IMG/VR virus record: IMGVR_UViG_3300007734_000692
Coordinates: 1-43,681 of that record
Source: a virus
Length of the DNA stretch: 43,681 bases
Direction: 5' to 3' (one strand)
A model generated the notes under the pieces. The model was not told the origin of the DNA, ran no database searches, and saw only the letters and a program-made list of their open reading frames with translations. The translations under genes and the position numbers were made by a program. This document shows, piece after piece, positions 23,012 through 30,841 of this stretch. Position 1 is the first letter of the stretch. Each line of letters begins with the position of its first letter.

Positions 23012-23040
23012 CGGTAGGTGAATTCTTTTCATGCCTACCG
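23012..23040 (+). promoter_or_regulatory. Hairpin enclosing the nuclease start codon
   Basis: CGGTAGG (23012-23018) pairs perfectly with CCTACCG (23034-23040). The 15-nt loop ends with the ATG at 23031-23033, so the start lies in the loop next to the stem. This could limit ribosome access until the hairpin opens. Confidence 0.45.
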
Positions 23041-23954
23041 CGTGCCTGGATATTGACGTGGAGGTGCTTGAAAGCATCTACCTAGAGCGCAAAATTCACC
23101 CCTTGTACTCTCGAACTGCGCCTCATACTCAGTTCTTGCAGTACCGCAGCGAAGGAGATACCCGACTCACCATCAAAGGGAGTAGGCACTACAAGACCCC
23201 GTATGGTGCACTTCCGTCTGTAACTACCATTCTCTCTGCGACAAGTGGTAATAAAGCTGCCTTAGAAAGATGGGCAAAGAAAAATCCTGGTGGTCGTGAA
23301 GCTGCCGCCGCCAGGGGTACTCGGGTTCACAGCTTGATGGAGGAGTACCTCCTTGGTGTAGAGAAGAATCCGGTCATTGATGATCCCGAAATTGAGGCGT
23401 TCTGGAATGGGTTGCCGGAGAAATTGGACAAGCTTGGACGTGTGTTATGGGCTGAGAACCCAGTCGGTGACAACTTTTCTTGGACCATTGGTGGTGATGG
23501 GGTTAGTCGGGTTTGGCATCCAGGGATCAATGAAAGTGAGAACTGGGGATGGGCAGGCGCACCGGATATTGTGGCTGAGTACAAAGGCAAAATTATTCTT
23601 GGTGACCTAAAGACTTCAAATGGTCCTTACTACAGTCGTTGGCCGGGGGCTGATACGTTGAAGAGTGAGTACGCAATGAAGCGATCTGGATTTATGAAGT
23701 ATCAGAAGTGCCAGATGCAGCTAGGGGCTTATGCGCTTGGCCTGGAGCACACCATTGGAGTGGTGCCTGAGGTCTTCATGACGTTTGTTGCTACTAAGGA
23801 TCGGACGCAGGTTTTTGCTGTACAGGGAAGCACGATTGAGAAGTACAAAAACAAGTGGCTGGAGGCTGTGACAAAATATTACAGTGAGATTCTTCCGGCT
23901 CAAAACGAGATCGACATGGAAGTTGTAGACGGCGACAAGGCTGAAGGAGCTTAA
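23031..23954 (+). CDS. PD-(D/E)XK exonuclease (RecB/Cas4-like)
   Basis: 307 residues. Motifs in order: A-R-G-T-R-V-H100-S-L-M-E-E (the helix-motif His), G-A-P-D179-I-V-A-E-Y-K, G-D192-L-K194-T, then a K/Q helix (K-C-Q-M-Q-L-G-A-Y-A-L-G). This is the RecB/lambda-exonuclease/Cas4 nuclease core, with D179, D192 and K194 as the metal-binding and catalytic triad. It likely resects DNA ends for recombination or processes replication intermediates, working with the SSB, Gp157-like and DUF5895-like proteins. The start codon sits in a hairpin. Confidence 0.85.
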   Translation: MPTACLDIDVEVLESIYLERKIHPLYSRTAPHTQFLQYRSEGDTRLTIKGSRHYKTPYGALPSVTTILSATSGNKAALERWAKKNPGGREAAAARGTRVHSLMEEYLLGVEKNPVIDDPEIEAFWNGLPEKLDKLGRVLWAENPVGDNFSWTIGGDGVSRVWHPGINESENWGWAGAPDIVAEYKGKIILGDLKTSNGPYYSRWPGADTLKSEYAMKRSGFMKYQKCQMQLGAYALGLEHTIGVVPEVFMTFVATKDRTQVFAVQGSTIEKYKNKWLEAVTKYYSEILPAQNEIDMEVVDGDKAEGA

Positions 23955-23976
23955 AGCCAGATTCATGCGCTGTAAT

Positions 23977-24005
23977 TTGAAATTTATAGGAAACGCCGTT
24001 AAACT
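23977..24005 (+). promoter_or_regulatory. Sigma-70-like promoter for primase-helicase
   Basis: TTGAAA (23977-23982), 17 bp, TAAACT (24000-24005). The predicted start near 24012 is 2 nt before the ATG at 24014 and 17 nt before the next in-frame ATG at 24029. Confidence 0.55.
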
Positions 24006-24013
24006 GAGTCAAT

Positions 24014-26602
24014 ATGTCCCTTGCCACTATGGATTCCAGGCCCCCTAGGAAGGCGCTCCAACCTGGGGAGATTAACTTGGATCTTGTCCCAGAGGACTGG
24101 GCTTTAACTCCTCTTAATGGGAAGCGGGCTTACGTTAGTGGTTGGACTTCTAACCCGTACACTATTAATCAGATTAAGGAAGAGTTAAGTGCTGGTCGTG
24201 CTACCGGCATTGGTCTGCTAAGCGGGCAACACTGCAATGAGTACGGTCTTATTTGGGTAGATATAGACGGAGAAGAAGCAATACCAGCTATTGAAGCCTT
24301 AGGTGGAGGTCCTCTTGCTTCAATTTTTCCGCCAACACTGACCATCACCAGTGGGAAGCCTGGTAAGTCACGGATGTTATTCCGTGTACCAAACCATAAA
24401 GTAGAGATGTTGCCGGATAAGGCAACCTTGAAGCTGGATAAAGGGCCGTGGGAGATCCTTTGGAGGAGCAGGCAAGGCGCCTTGATGGGTGCCCACCCCG
24501 ATACAAACGGCTACCATACCTCCCCTCATGGTGGGTTTGAGTATGCCAAAAATTTACCGGAGATGCCCGACTGGCTCTATAAGGTAATTAGTAATGCGTA
24601 CCCCTCCAGTAAGTACCGACGCAGAACAACTGGAGCAGGGCACTATTTGACAAAAAATATTAACCTTAAATATGAGGAGGATAGTACATATCAACTAGAG
24701 TTAATTATTGGTGAAGCTCAGCAGTATCTTGAGGCCATGTCTCCCGAACGGGCCGACGACTACGAAGAATGGGTTGCCGTTGGTATGTCCCTTCATCAAA
24801 TTGATGATAGTTTATTGATTGATTGGATTGAGTGGTCAATGCAATCTGAAGCTTTTGAAGAAGGCTGTTGTGAAAATAAGTGGGAATCATTTGAACGTCT
24901 GCCAGGGGGACCAAACCCTGAGGGAGCCCGTGGTCTTAAGACGTTACGAGCTAAGGCAAAGGAAGATGGGTTCATTGATATGCACGGCTTTACCGCCCCA
25001 AGCATTGAAGAGGTTGCAAAAAGGATTGCTGCTGAAAGTAATGAGGCCTTTGCTGATTATGTGGCTTCTGGTGGTGAAGCTTTTGATGGTGAGGAAGATG
25101 AGTACGTATCCGACGTTGGTGATTTCTTAAATTCTCTTGGGGCCAAGGGGAAGAACGGTAAGAAGTCCACCCGAAACCCTCCCCCGTCTGAGATTGCGGA
25201 TTTTGTTATGCCGCTTTGCAGGAAGAACGGTTGGCTGTATGATCCACGGTTCGACGTTTTTATGCGCTATGACGAGAAACGCGGGATCTGGTCACGCCAA
25301 GGGTATAGCAAGGATTTTAAGCACGAAGTTCAGTTCACGCTCTGTAACTTACCACTGCCTAATGGTTATAGCAATAACCTCATTAATGATGTTTGCGGAC
25401 TCCTCGAAGGCCACCTCGCGCATACCGACTGGAACGATGACGCGTCTATGCTGGCCTTCCGTAACGGTGTTCTTGAACTCGATTCGGGTAACTTCCTAGA
25501 GCACAGCCGAAACAACTACATCACGTGGGGCCTTGATTTTGATTACAACCCACAGGTTCTTCCTGGTCCCATTGTTGACTGGCTTTCACGCACACAATAT
25601 AGTGATAATGACCGAGTTCAGGTGCTGAGAGCCTGGTTGAGGGCCTGTTTGGTTGGTCGGGGTAATGAGTTGCAGCGGTTTCTTGAGGTCATTGGACCCG
25701 GTGGTCGCGGTAAATCTACCTATGCCAACCTATGTTGTGCCATGGTTGGGGCCGGGAACTACGCCAGTACCTCTCTCAACCAGCTGGAGCAGAGCCGGTT
25801 TGAGCTGTCCTCCATTAAGGACAAGCGTCTTACCTTGATCAATGATTCAGAACGGTACGGTGGCTCAGCACAGACCTTCAAAGCATTGACTGGTGGGGAT
25901 TCCCTGCGTTATGAAGAAAAGCTGAAGGCAATCGGTGAACCTTTTGTGTACACAGGGATGGTCATGGTTGCTGCCAATGAACCAATTCAGACAACGGATA
26001 ACACCAGTGGCTTAGCCAGGCGCCGACTCACCATTGAGTTCAATCGCAAGCTCTACGATAAGAGTAGTGAAGCTAAAGACATGATTAAGATTGATAAGGG
26101 CAGTATTAGTGGCGTATGGAAAGATTATCTTCCCGGTCTTGTTAATTGGGTGCTTGAAATGAGTGAAAAAGACATGCGCCGTTATCTACTTGATACTGTT
26201 GAAATGGTTCCTGCGCTGCGTCGTGTCCGTAACAACATCCTTCTCAGCAGTAACAACTTAATTGAGTGGTTGCAATCGGAAGTTGTTCTTGATAAGGACA
26301 GTGTTACTGCTGTAGGTAAGAAAGTTCCTGCTGCAAAAGATAGTAATACTCGTTACTACAATACGCACTCACATCTGTATCCAAGTTACTGTGAACATTG
26401 TGACTCCACGGGGTCTAAGCCCGTTGGTCAGAAGCGTTTTGTTAACTTGTTGCAAGACTGCTGCAAGAATCAGCTTAACTTAGACGATGTTTATTCTTTC
26501 AACAAAGCAGGACGTACGTTCTTTAAAGGTATTGCAATCCGTGCTTCTGAACAATCTTTTAGGGATCTACCAACTATTCTTCCCGAAGGTAAAGATCAAT
26601 AA
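24014..26602 (+). CDS. Primase-polymerase / SF3 helicase fusion
   Basis: 862 residues (857 if the ATG at 24029 is used, which the promoter position favours). The N-terminal PrimPol-type domain (about 20-190) has V-D83-I-D85-G, the paired acidic residues of archaeo-eukaryotic-type primases, and I-T-S-G-K-P-G-K-S-R. A PriCT-like helical segment follows (about 230-310: E-E-W-V-A-V-G-M-S-L). A D5-type N-terminal region (400-545) leads to an SF3 helicase: Walker A G561-P-G-G-R-G-K567-S-T, Walker B around R-L-T-L-I-N-D-S-E (605-613), sensor M-V-A-A-N-E-P, and arginines R669-R671. It would prime and unwind at the fork, replacing a T7 gp4-type enzyme. Confidence 0.9.
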   Translation: MSLATMDSRPPRKALQPGEINLDLVPEDWALTPLNGKRAYVSGWTSNPYTINQIKEELSAGRATGIGLLSGQHCNEYGLIWVDIDGEEAIPAIEALGGGPLASIFPPTLTITSGKPGKSRMLFRVPNHKVEMLPDKATLKLDKGPWEILWRSRQGALMGAHPDTNGYHTSPHGGFEYAKNLPEMPDWLYKVISNAYPSSKYRRRTTGAGHYLTKNINLKYEEDSTYQLELIIGEAQQYLEAMSPERADDYEEWVAVGMSLHQIDDSLLIDWIEWSMQSEAFEEGCCENKWESFERLPGGPNPEGARGLKTLRAKAKEDGFIDMHGFTAPSIEEVAKRIAAESNEAFADYVASGGEAFDGEEDEYVSDVGDFLNSLGAKGKNGKKSTRNPPPSEIADFVMPLCRKNGWLYDPRFDVFMRYDEKRGIWSRQGYSKDFKHEVQFTLCNLPLPNGYSNNLINDVCGLLEGHLAHTDWNDDASMLAFRNGVLELDSGNFLEHSRNNYITWGLDFDYNPQVLPGPIVDWLSRTQYSDNDRVQVLRAWLRACLVGRGNELQRFLEVIGPGGRGKSTYANLCCAMVGAGNYASTSLNQLEQSRFELSSIKDKRLTLINDSERYGGSAQTFKALTGGDSLRYEEKLKAIGEPFVYTGMVMVAANEPIQTTDNTSGLARRRLTIEFNRKLYDKSSEAKDMIKIDKGSISGVWKDYLPGLVNWVLEMSEKDMRRYLLDTVEMVPALRRVRNNILLSSNNLIEWLQSEVVLDKDSVTAVGKKVPAAKDSNTRYYNTHSHLYPSYCEHCDSTGSKPVGQKRFVNLLQDCCKNQLNLDDVYSFNKAGRTFFKGIAIRASEQSFRDLPTILPEGKDQ

Positions 26603-26609
26603 TTCAGCA

Positions 26610-26741
26610 TTACTTAGGGCCTGGATCCTTTCCTTTCATTACTACTTCACAAGCCCTGCGATAGTAGTCACAGTCAGTTTTTCCTGCTGTCTCCAGAGCA
26701 GCTTTTATTTTTTTCCAGTTATCAATTGTCTGCTGATTCAT
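26610..26741 (-). CDS. Very small hypothetical protein
   Basis: 43 residues from the ATG at 26741, overlapping the end of the preceding minus-strand gene by 20 nt. Helical (T-I-D-N-W-K-K-I-K-A-A-L-E-T-A) with a basic C-terminus. It is the last gene of the minus-strand operon 28146-26610. No family recognised. Confidence 0.55.
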   Translation of the reverse strand: MNQQTIDNWKKIKAALETAGKTDCDYYRRACEVVMKGKDPGPK

Positions 26742-26904
26742 TAGGTTTTATTGGGTCAATGGGCATTTCATGTTTAGACTGACACCAGGTTCTGTCGTTT
26801 GGTATTGTTTCCGTACCATACTCCCAGTCATCGTAGGTGTCAAGATTCCTGAGGAGTGTGGCTAAACTTTCGATTAGTTGACGTTCGTCAGGTGTTAAGT
26901 TCAT
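26722..26904 (-). CDS. Small hypothetical protein
   Basis: 60 residues, acidic. A helical N-terminus (D-E-R-Q-L-I-E-S-L-A-T-L-L-R-N-L) precedes a polar tail. It is coupled by a 4-nt overlap to the upstream gene. No family recognised. Confidence 0.65.
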   Translation of the reverse strand: MNLTPDERQLIESLATLLRNLDTYDDWEYGTETIPNDRTWCQSKHEMPIDPIKPNESADN

Positions 26905-27224
26905 ACGCTTTTTAGGAATCCTGGTAGATCTTCTTGGCCTCCAGGATTTTTTAACTTACGTTCTAGCAACTTCCTTAGCATCTCAGGTGTTGCATTAGGT
27001 ATACCACGGACATCTTGATTTCCTGGCAACCTTGGCATATTTAAATCAAAGTTTGGTGTGCTTGAAATTAGTTGCTGACCTATAAGTGGGCCACCGTTTT
27101 CTTGTGCATACTGATCTTGAAGGCGTAATGAAGGAATATCAGTACCTTCTTGGCTGAAGTCGTTCATTCCTCTTACGTACTGCTGAAGAAAACCAACTGC
27201 AGGAAAATCGTTATTTCTCATCAC
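26901..27224 (-). CDS. Hypothetical protein, probable virion component
   Basis: 107 residues, Asn/Gln/Pro/Gly-rich and probably disordered, with a short C-terminal helix (P-E-M-L-R-K-L-L-E-R-K-L). 4-nt overlaps on both sides place it in a five-gene operon. The composition resembles disordered structural or scaffold proteins of phages; nothing specific is recognised. Confidence 0.6.
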   Translation of the reverse strand: MMRNNDFPAVGFLQQYVRGMNDFSQEGTDIPSLRLQDQYAQENGGPLIGQQLISSTPNFDLNMPRLPGNQDVRGIPNATPEMLRKLLERKLKNPGGQEDLPGFLKSV

Positions 27225-27457
27225 CGCCCCATGCTATGTAGGAATTGGGTTACTCGATCTCCCACCGGCATTTGTGAAGACGCATTCTGTGGGTTGGTCT
27301 TCATGGCAGCCTTTTGGTTTGCCATTTGATACGGTGCACTCACCGCTTGACCTTGGTTAGACCACCCACCAGGAAGCATGCCTTGACGTTGAACACCATC
27401 TACATGCCCCATCTGGCTGTAATCAAATCCCGAAGGGTTGTACTGTTGGTGCATCAT
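27221..27457 (-). CDS. Hypothetical protein with C-terminal RVxxFL motif
   Basis: 78 residues, rich in Gln, Gly, Met and Asn. It ends G-D-R-V-T-Q-F-L-H-S-M-G-R, like the end of its upstream neighbour (N-E-R-V-Q-A-F-L-N-M-L...G-R). The shared tail suggests a duplicated binding peptide, for example for a common virion partner. Confidence 0.6.
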   Translation of the reverse strand: MMHQQYNPSGFDYSQMGHVDGVQRQGMLPGGWSNQGQAVSAPYQMANQKAAMKTNPQNASSQMPVGDRVTQFLHSMGR

Positions 27458-28146
27458 CGTCCTTGTCCAACTCCAGTGAGCATGTTTAGGAAGGCTTGAA
27501 CCCTTTCGTTGGTGCTGCCGGTACGATCTTCTCCCATCTCAGGCTGAGCCACTTGAGCTGGTTGTTGCTGTTCTAGGTTCCACGCATTGGTGGCACCTAG
27601 TACCGGCTTCTGCATTGACCAAGGCATTGAGACAACACCTTCTGGTTGTCCAGGTTGACGGATGCCTTGCTTCTGTATTACATCATAACCGGCTTGGCCT
27701 GGTTGCACTTTAGCGGCTAGATCAGGATGTGCCTGTGCCCAGATCTGCATCCCCAGGGCCTCCTTTGAAGGGCCTGCAACTGTATTTGCGTACTGAGCCA
27801 GCTCAGCCTTGTATTGATCGCTCTGTGACCAGTCAGGCGTTACTCCGTCCCTTGTTCCAAGGACAATAGGTGTGGGTCCAGGGGAGCGACCTGGTGGTTG
27901 CTTAGATGCAGGAGCAACACTGAATGGGCGGCGGTCGCCGGTCATGCCCGGTAAACGGGCAGGTAAGTTTTGAGTGCTGCCATTCCAAGTGTTAAGGTTT
28001 TGCAGTGCACGCCCAAACCCGGCGTTTTCAGAACCTATTGAAAAATAATTTTGAAGTGCTTCAGTAAAACCGAAATCTGGTGTCCCTGGAATGCGTCCTT
28101 TTACTGCGCCTCCGGAAGGTACCGACTTACGAATAAATCCAGGCAT
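27454..28146 (-). CDS. Disordered hypothetical protein, probable virion component
   Basis: 230 residues, first gene of the minus-strand operon. Rich in Pro, Gly, Gln and Ala with few hydrophobic clusters. The only folded-looking part is about 105-150 (Y-K-A-E-L-A-Q-Y-A-N-T-V, M-Q-I-W-A-Q-A-H-P-D-L-A). It ends in the R-V-Q-A-F-L-N-M-L motif shared with the next gene. No enzyme motif. Confidence 0.6.
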   Translation of the reverse strand: MPGFIRKSVPSGGAVKGRIPGTPDFGFTEALQNYFSIGSENAGFGRALQNLNTWNGSTQNLPARLPGMTGDRRPFSVAPASKQPPGRSPGPTPIVLGTRDGVTPDWSQSDQYKAELAQYANTVAGPSKEALGMQIWAQAHPDLAAKVQPGQAGYDVIQKQGIRQPGQPEGVVSMPWSMQKPVLGATNAWNLEQQQPAQVAQPEMGEDRTGSTNERVQAFLNMLTGVGQGR

Positions 28147-28193
28147 CTCTACACTTAGCTTTCTTACAATAATTCTACTTTAAAACTTCTTTG

Positions 28194-28385
28194 ATGGAAG
28201 AAATTGTTGCCCAGCAATACGATAGCGGTGTAAAAATAATTCAGACCCAGGATTCTAGAGGGCTAGATGTTTACTTAGTGTGTAGCTGGGAAGGTGATAC
28301 TCGTCGTTATTGCGATTCTTTTCACATAGCCCTTGCATATGGTAAAGAATTTGATGATGAAGCTCGGAAAGTTTTGGAGGGGTAG
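28194..28385 (+). CDS. Small hypothetical protein
   Basis: 63 residues from the ATG at 28194, divergent from the operon starting at 28146. Strand-strand-helix pattern (V-K-I-I-Q-T-Q, V-Y-L-V-C-S-W-E-G-D, S-F-H-I-A-L-A-Y-G). No family recognised. Confidence 0.6.
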   Translation: MEEIVAQQYDSGVKIIQTQDSRGLDVYLVCSWEGDTRRYCDSFHIALAYGKEFDDEARKVLEG

Positions 28386-28423
28386 CCCTGAAATCGGTAG
28401 TACAACAGTTCTATAGGTGAGAT

Positions 28424-28601
28424 GATAGGGGTCTAACACTGCTAGACAGTCCCTTGCGCTGCAGTCGGTTTCGGGGGAGGGTTTTTACCCTTTTGAAAAG
28501 GTGATGCCGCTGAAAACTCCTAATGAAGAAAAAAGGGTTACTGCTTAGCAGACAGTGGTAGGGGTGTGAGGGTGTCTGCTAGTCAGTAACCCTTTTTTTT
28601 T
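28424..28601 (+). ncRNA. Candidate structured noncoding RNA
   Basis: The 320-bp gap 28386-28706 holds no convincing gene. Within it, GTCTA/TAGAC (28431-28435/28443-28447), CAGTCGG/CCGCTG (28462-28468/28507-28512, one bulge) enclosing AGGG/CCCT (28478-28481/28488-28491), and the long terminator hairpin (28529-28601) make a chain of stems. A weak promoter CTGAAA-18 bp-TATAGG (28388-28417) would start RNA near 28424. No known RNA family is recognised and the evidence is only structural. Confidence 0.3.
28529..28601. terminator. Very long terminator hairpin (17+ bp, bidirectional)
   Basis: Six A plus GGGTTACTG (28529-28543) pairs with CAGTAACCC plus T-run (28584-28601). After a 3x3 internal loop, AGCAGACA (28547-28554) pairs with TGTCTGCT (28573-28580), with an 18-nt apical loop. 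The A-run and T-run make it an intrinsic terminator in both directions. Confidence 0.85.
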
Positions 28602-28652
28602 CTATAAGAATTAATAGAGGCCGCAGTTTTTTGCGTTCTTCCAAGACGATCC

Positions 28653-28681
28653 TTGACATCCCTTGCAGCGCAGGCTACTGT
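28653..28681 (+). promoter_or_regulatory. Sigma-70 promoter
   Basis: TTGACA (28653-28658), 17 bp, TACTGT (28676-28681). The predicted start near 28688 lies 19 nt before the TTG at 28707, which supports that start for the next gene. Confidence 0.65.
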
Positions 28682-28706
28682 CTAACAGTATTCGTCCCCT
28701 ATCAAC

Positions 28707-29849
28707 TTGCTCAACGCTAAAAAAACGGGTCAGTTCTTCGCGGACAGGGGTCTTGGCACCGAAGATTTGATCTGGCTGCTGAAATGCACAAAACTCTTAC
28801 GTGAGCGCCTCCCTGGTGACCGTTGCTGGTGCCTGGACAAGATCAACCATCCGTTCTTCCATGGGTTCACGCTCCAGGGGAGAGGGGCACTCAAGGGGGC
28901 CCAGGGGGATCCTGAGAAAGCCTCAGGCAAAAGACCTATGTACAGGGGCAGGGACGCCCGCTCCTTGATCCTGGCGATCACAGGACGCTATGGGGAGCCC
29001 GGGAAGGTGGTTGTACGTACTGCTGCCTGTAAATCCTTTTACTGCATCAATCCCACTCACTACTACTGGGGTACTAAAGGGGACGTGCAGTTGGAACGAC
29101 TAAGGCGTGGAGGCACTGACCTACCTAACGAGGTGATCAAGCAGGTAAGGGAAGCAAGGCAATCAAATGCTCAGATCTATACCTACCAGAAACTGGCGGA
29201 AGAATTTGACCTTTCTTACAGCGTTATACGTGGGATCTGCACCAAGGGTAATTACCAGACGACAGAAGCGGCTGCACAGGAAACTGCTATAGTGCCAGAG
29301 AAGCTAGGTTTAAGTATGGAAACTCTTACAATTACAGAAGAAGACACTATGGATTACTCAAGTATTGAGTGTATTTGGGGCCACAAGGGACGGTTCGGGT
29401 TGATGGGTGAATGCCTTGACTGCATGGAGGAGATAGCCAAGGGGAAATGTGAAATAAATCTTAAATCTTTTTCCTTTGATAAGTACTGGACCGTACGCAG
29501 CTTCTGGGACAAAGTCAATATTCCTAAGGATCATGACACAAAGCAGTGTTGGTCATGGGGTGGAGGCAGAAAACCAAGCAATGAAACGGTTGCTTACATG
29601 CCAAGCCCATTTCACTCAGCCAAAGCTCAGACTGCTCCACGGGTGGCGTTCTGGGTAGCCCGAGGTTACACTGGTAAATACCGGATTCAACACGCCAACA
29701 AAAACTGCGAATCTGGTTGCTGCAACCCAACACATTTAACCATTAAAGGGTTAAAGTTAGTAGAACAACCAGAGCAATTAACTGTCTACGATCTGTCCTA
29801 TGGAAACATCTTTGAGCAAGTCAGGAAAGCCAGCGCAGAAGCGAAGTGA
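28707..29849 (+). CDS. Double HNH-like (His-Me finger) protein with central HTH
   Basis: 380 residues with a TTG start at 28707, chosen from the promoter; the first in-frame ATG lies about 80 codons later. Two C-x-N-P-x-H cores occur: F-Y-C-I-N-P-T-H-Y-Y-W-G-T (about 111-123) and G-C-C-N-P-T-H-L-T-I-K-G (about 341-352). Such cores mark HNH-like His-Me finger nucleases of phages. Each is preceded by C-W and G/R-rich sequence, so the protein looks like two diverged copies. Between them is an HTH-like stretch (Y-Q-K-L-A-E-E-F-D-L-S-Y-S-V-I-R-G-I) and a second cysteine group (C-L-D-C). Possibly a homing-type or regulatory nuclease. Confidence 0.65.
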   Translation: MLNAKKTGQFFADRGLGTEDLIWLLKCTKLLRERLPGDRCWCLDKINHPFFHGFTLQGRGALKGAQGDPEKASGKRPMYRGRDARSLILAITGRYGEPGKVVVRTAACKSFYCINPTHYYWGTKGDVQLERLRRGGTDLPNEVIKQVREARQSNAQIYTYQKLAEEFDLSYSVIRGICTKGNYQTTEAAAQETAIVPEKLGLSMETLTITEEDTMDYSSIECIWGHKGRFGLMGECLDCMEEIAKGKCEINLKSFSFDKYWTVRSFWDKVNIPKDHDTKQCWSWGGGRKPSNETVAYMPSPFHSAKAQTAPRVAFWVARGYTGKYRIQHANKNCESGCCNPTHLTIKGLKLVEQPEQLTVYDLSYGNIFEQVRKASAEAK

Positions 29850-30144
29850 AATATTGCAAACTTGCTACCATAAAAAAGATTTTAAGTGGATAGGTCTGGT
29901 AACAATTGGGCCGGATAATTTCTGGACAACACCTAGTCCAGACAAAGAAGAAGTTGAAAGTGACTTGCGTTCACTTGAAAAACAACTTAATTATGAATTG
30001 ATTGAAACCGTTGAAATGGAAGGAGTGTATCCTGAACGCGCTACAATAATAGAAGAAAAGTATCAAGCCAGCGGCAGAACCAATGGCTTGTACATAGGAT
30101 TAAATTTGAACAATGGCAAGGTACTTAACGACATTACCAAGTAA
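29800..30144 (+). CDS. Hypothetical protein
   Basis: 114 residues from the ATG at 29800, overlapping the preceding gene by 50 nt and the next by 32 nt. Contains F-K-W-I-G-L-V-T-I-G-P-D-N-F-W and a Glu-rich helix. A later start is possible, but the whole frame has reasonable composition. No family recognised. Confidence 0.5.
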   Translation: METSLSKSGKPAQKRSEILQTCYHKKDFKWIGLVTIGPDNFWTTPSPDKEEVESDLRSLEKQLNYELIETVEMEGVYPERATIIEEKYQASGRTNGLYIGLNLNNGKVLNDITK

Positions 30145-30808
30145 TCTTGGTTACGTAAATCTTGGCACTGTCCAAGCTTACCCAACTGGCGGTACTGGAC
30201 CTACGGGGTACGGGCCTACAAGCTATTTCGGTAGTGATCCACTTCCTCCACGCCCTGGGGACAATATTAATAACCCAATTGACCTTGGGGACGTAAGTAC
30301 ATTTGATTCACTTTTTAAAACACTTACGTTAACCAACACGCACGGCGGTTTAACAAGAATACAGACAACGTTCTATAAAGTACGACTCCTAAAGCCGCGT
30401 TCTATCCAGTTCACACAGAACTACAGTCAAACTTCTTACGAATCAAAAACAAACAGAAACACCATAGTTTCAATTTACTCTGTTGAGGATGGCAACCATA
30501 GAAGAGAATTACCAATTAACGACAACGGATACGTTTATACAACCTCAGCAATTCCTTATACTGATTCGGACACCGACATAGTTGAAAGCCGTACAGCAGA
30601 TTACCCCAACACAATTCTTCCTGATGGGGAGTACTTATTTTTAATCACAAACGACATTCGTTTTATTGAAACCACTTATTCAATCTCAATAATAATCTCA
30701 TTGACTGACTGGCGTTACACAGATGAGCCAGTAGAAAAAGCTATTGACTTTGGTTCCATAACAACCCTAGTGGATACCTCTTTTGATTTCGGTGGTATAG
30801 CCGCATAA
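30113..30808 (+). CDS. Hypothetical protein, possible virion component
   Basis: 231 residues. Gly/Pro/Thr-rich N-terminus (Y-P-T-G-G-T-G-P-T-G-Y-G), then a beta-rich body (T-R-I-Q-T-T-F-Y-K-V-R-L-L, T-I-V-S-I-Y-S-V, Y-L-F-L-I-T-N). The C-terminus holds two F-G/D-F-G-type repeats (A-I-D-F-G-S-I, S-F-D-F-G-G-I-A). The pattern resembles pre-peptidase C-terminal or adhesin-like beta domains, but this is not firm. Unusual in being a probable structural protein on the plus strand. Confidence 0.5.
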   Translation: MARYLTTLPSNLGYVNLGTVQAYPTGGTGPTGYGPTSYFGSDPLPPRPGDNINNPIDLGDVSTFDSLFKTLTLTNTHGGLTRIQTTFYKVRLLKPRSIQFTQNYSQTSYESKTNRNTIVSIYSVEDGNHRRELPINDNGYVYTTSAIPYTDSDTDIVESRTADYPNTILPDGEYLFLITNDIRFIETTYSISIIISLTDWRYTDEPVEKAIDFGSITTLVDTSFDFGGIAA

Positions 30809-30809
30809 G

Positions 30810-30818
30810 TGCTACACT
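30810..30818 (+). promoter_or_regulatory. Extended -10 promoter (TGCTACACT)
   Basis: TG-C-TACACT overlaps the end of the preceding gene. The predicted start near 30825 gives a 17-nt leader to the GTG at 30842. No -35 is evident. Confidence 0.45.
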
Positions 30819-30841
30819 ATTAGCAGCAAACCGTCTGCACT

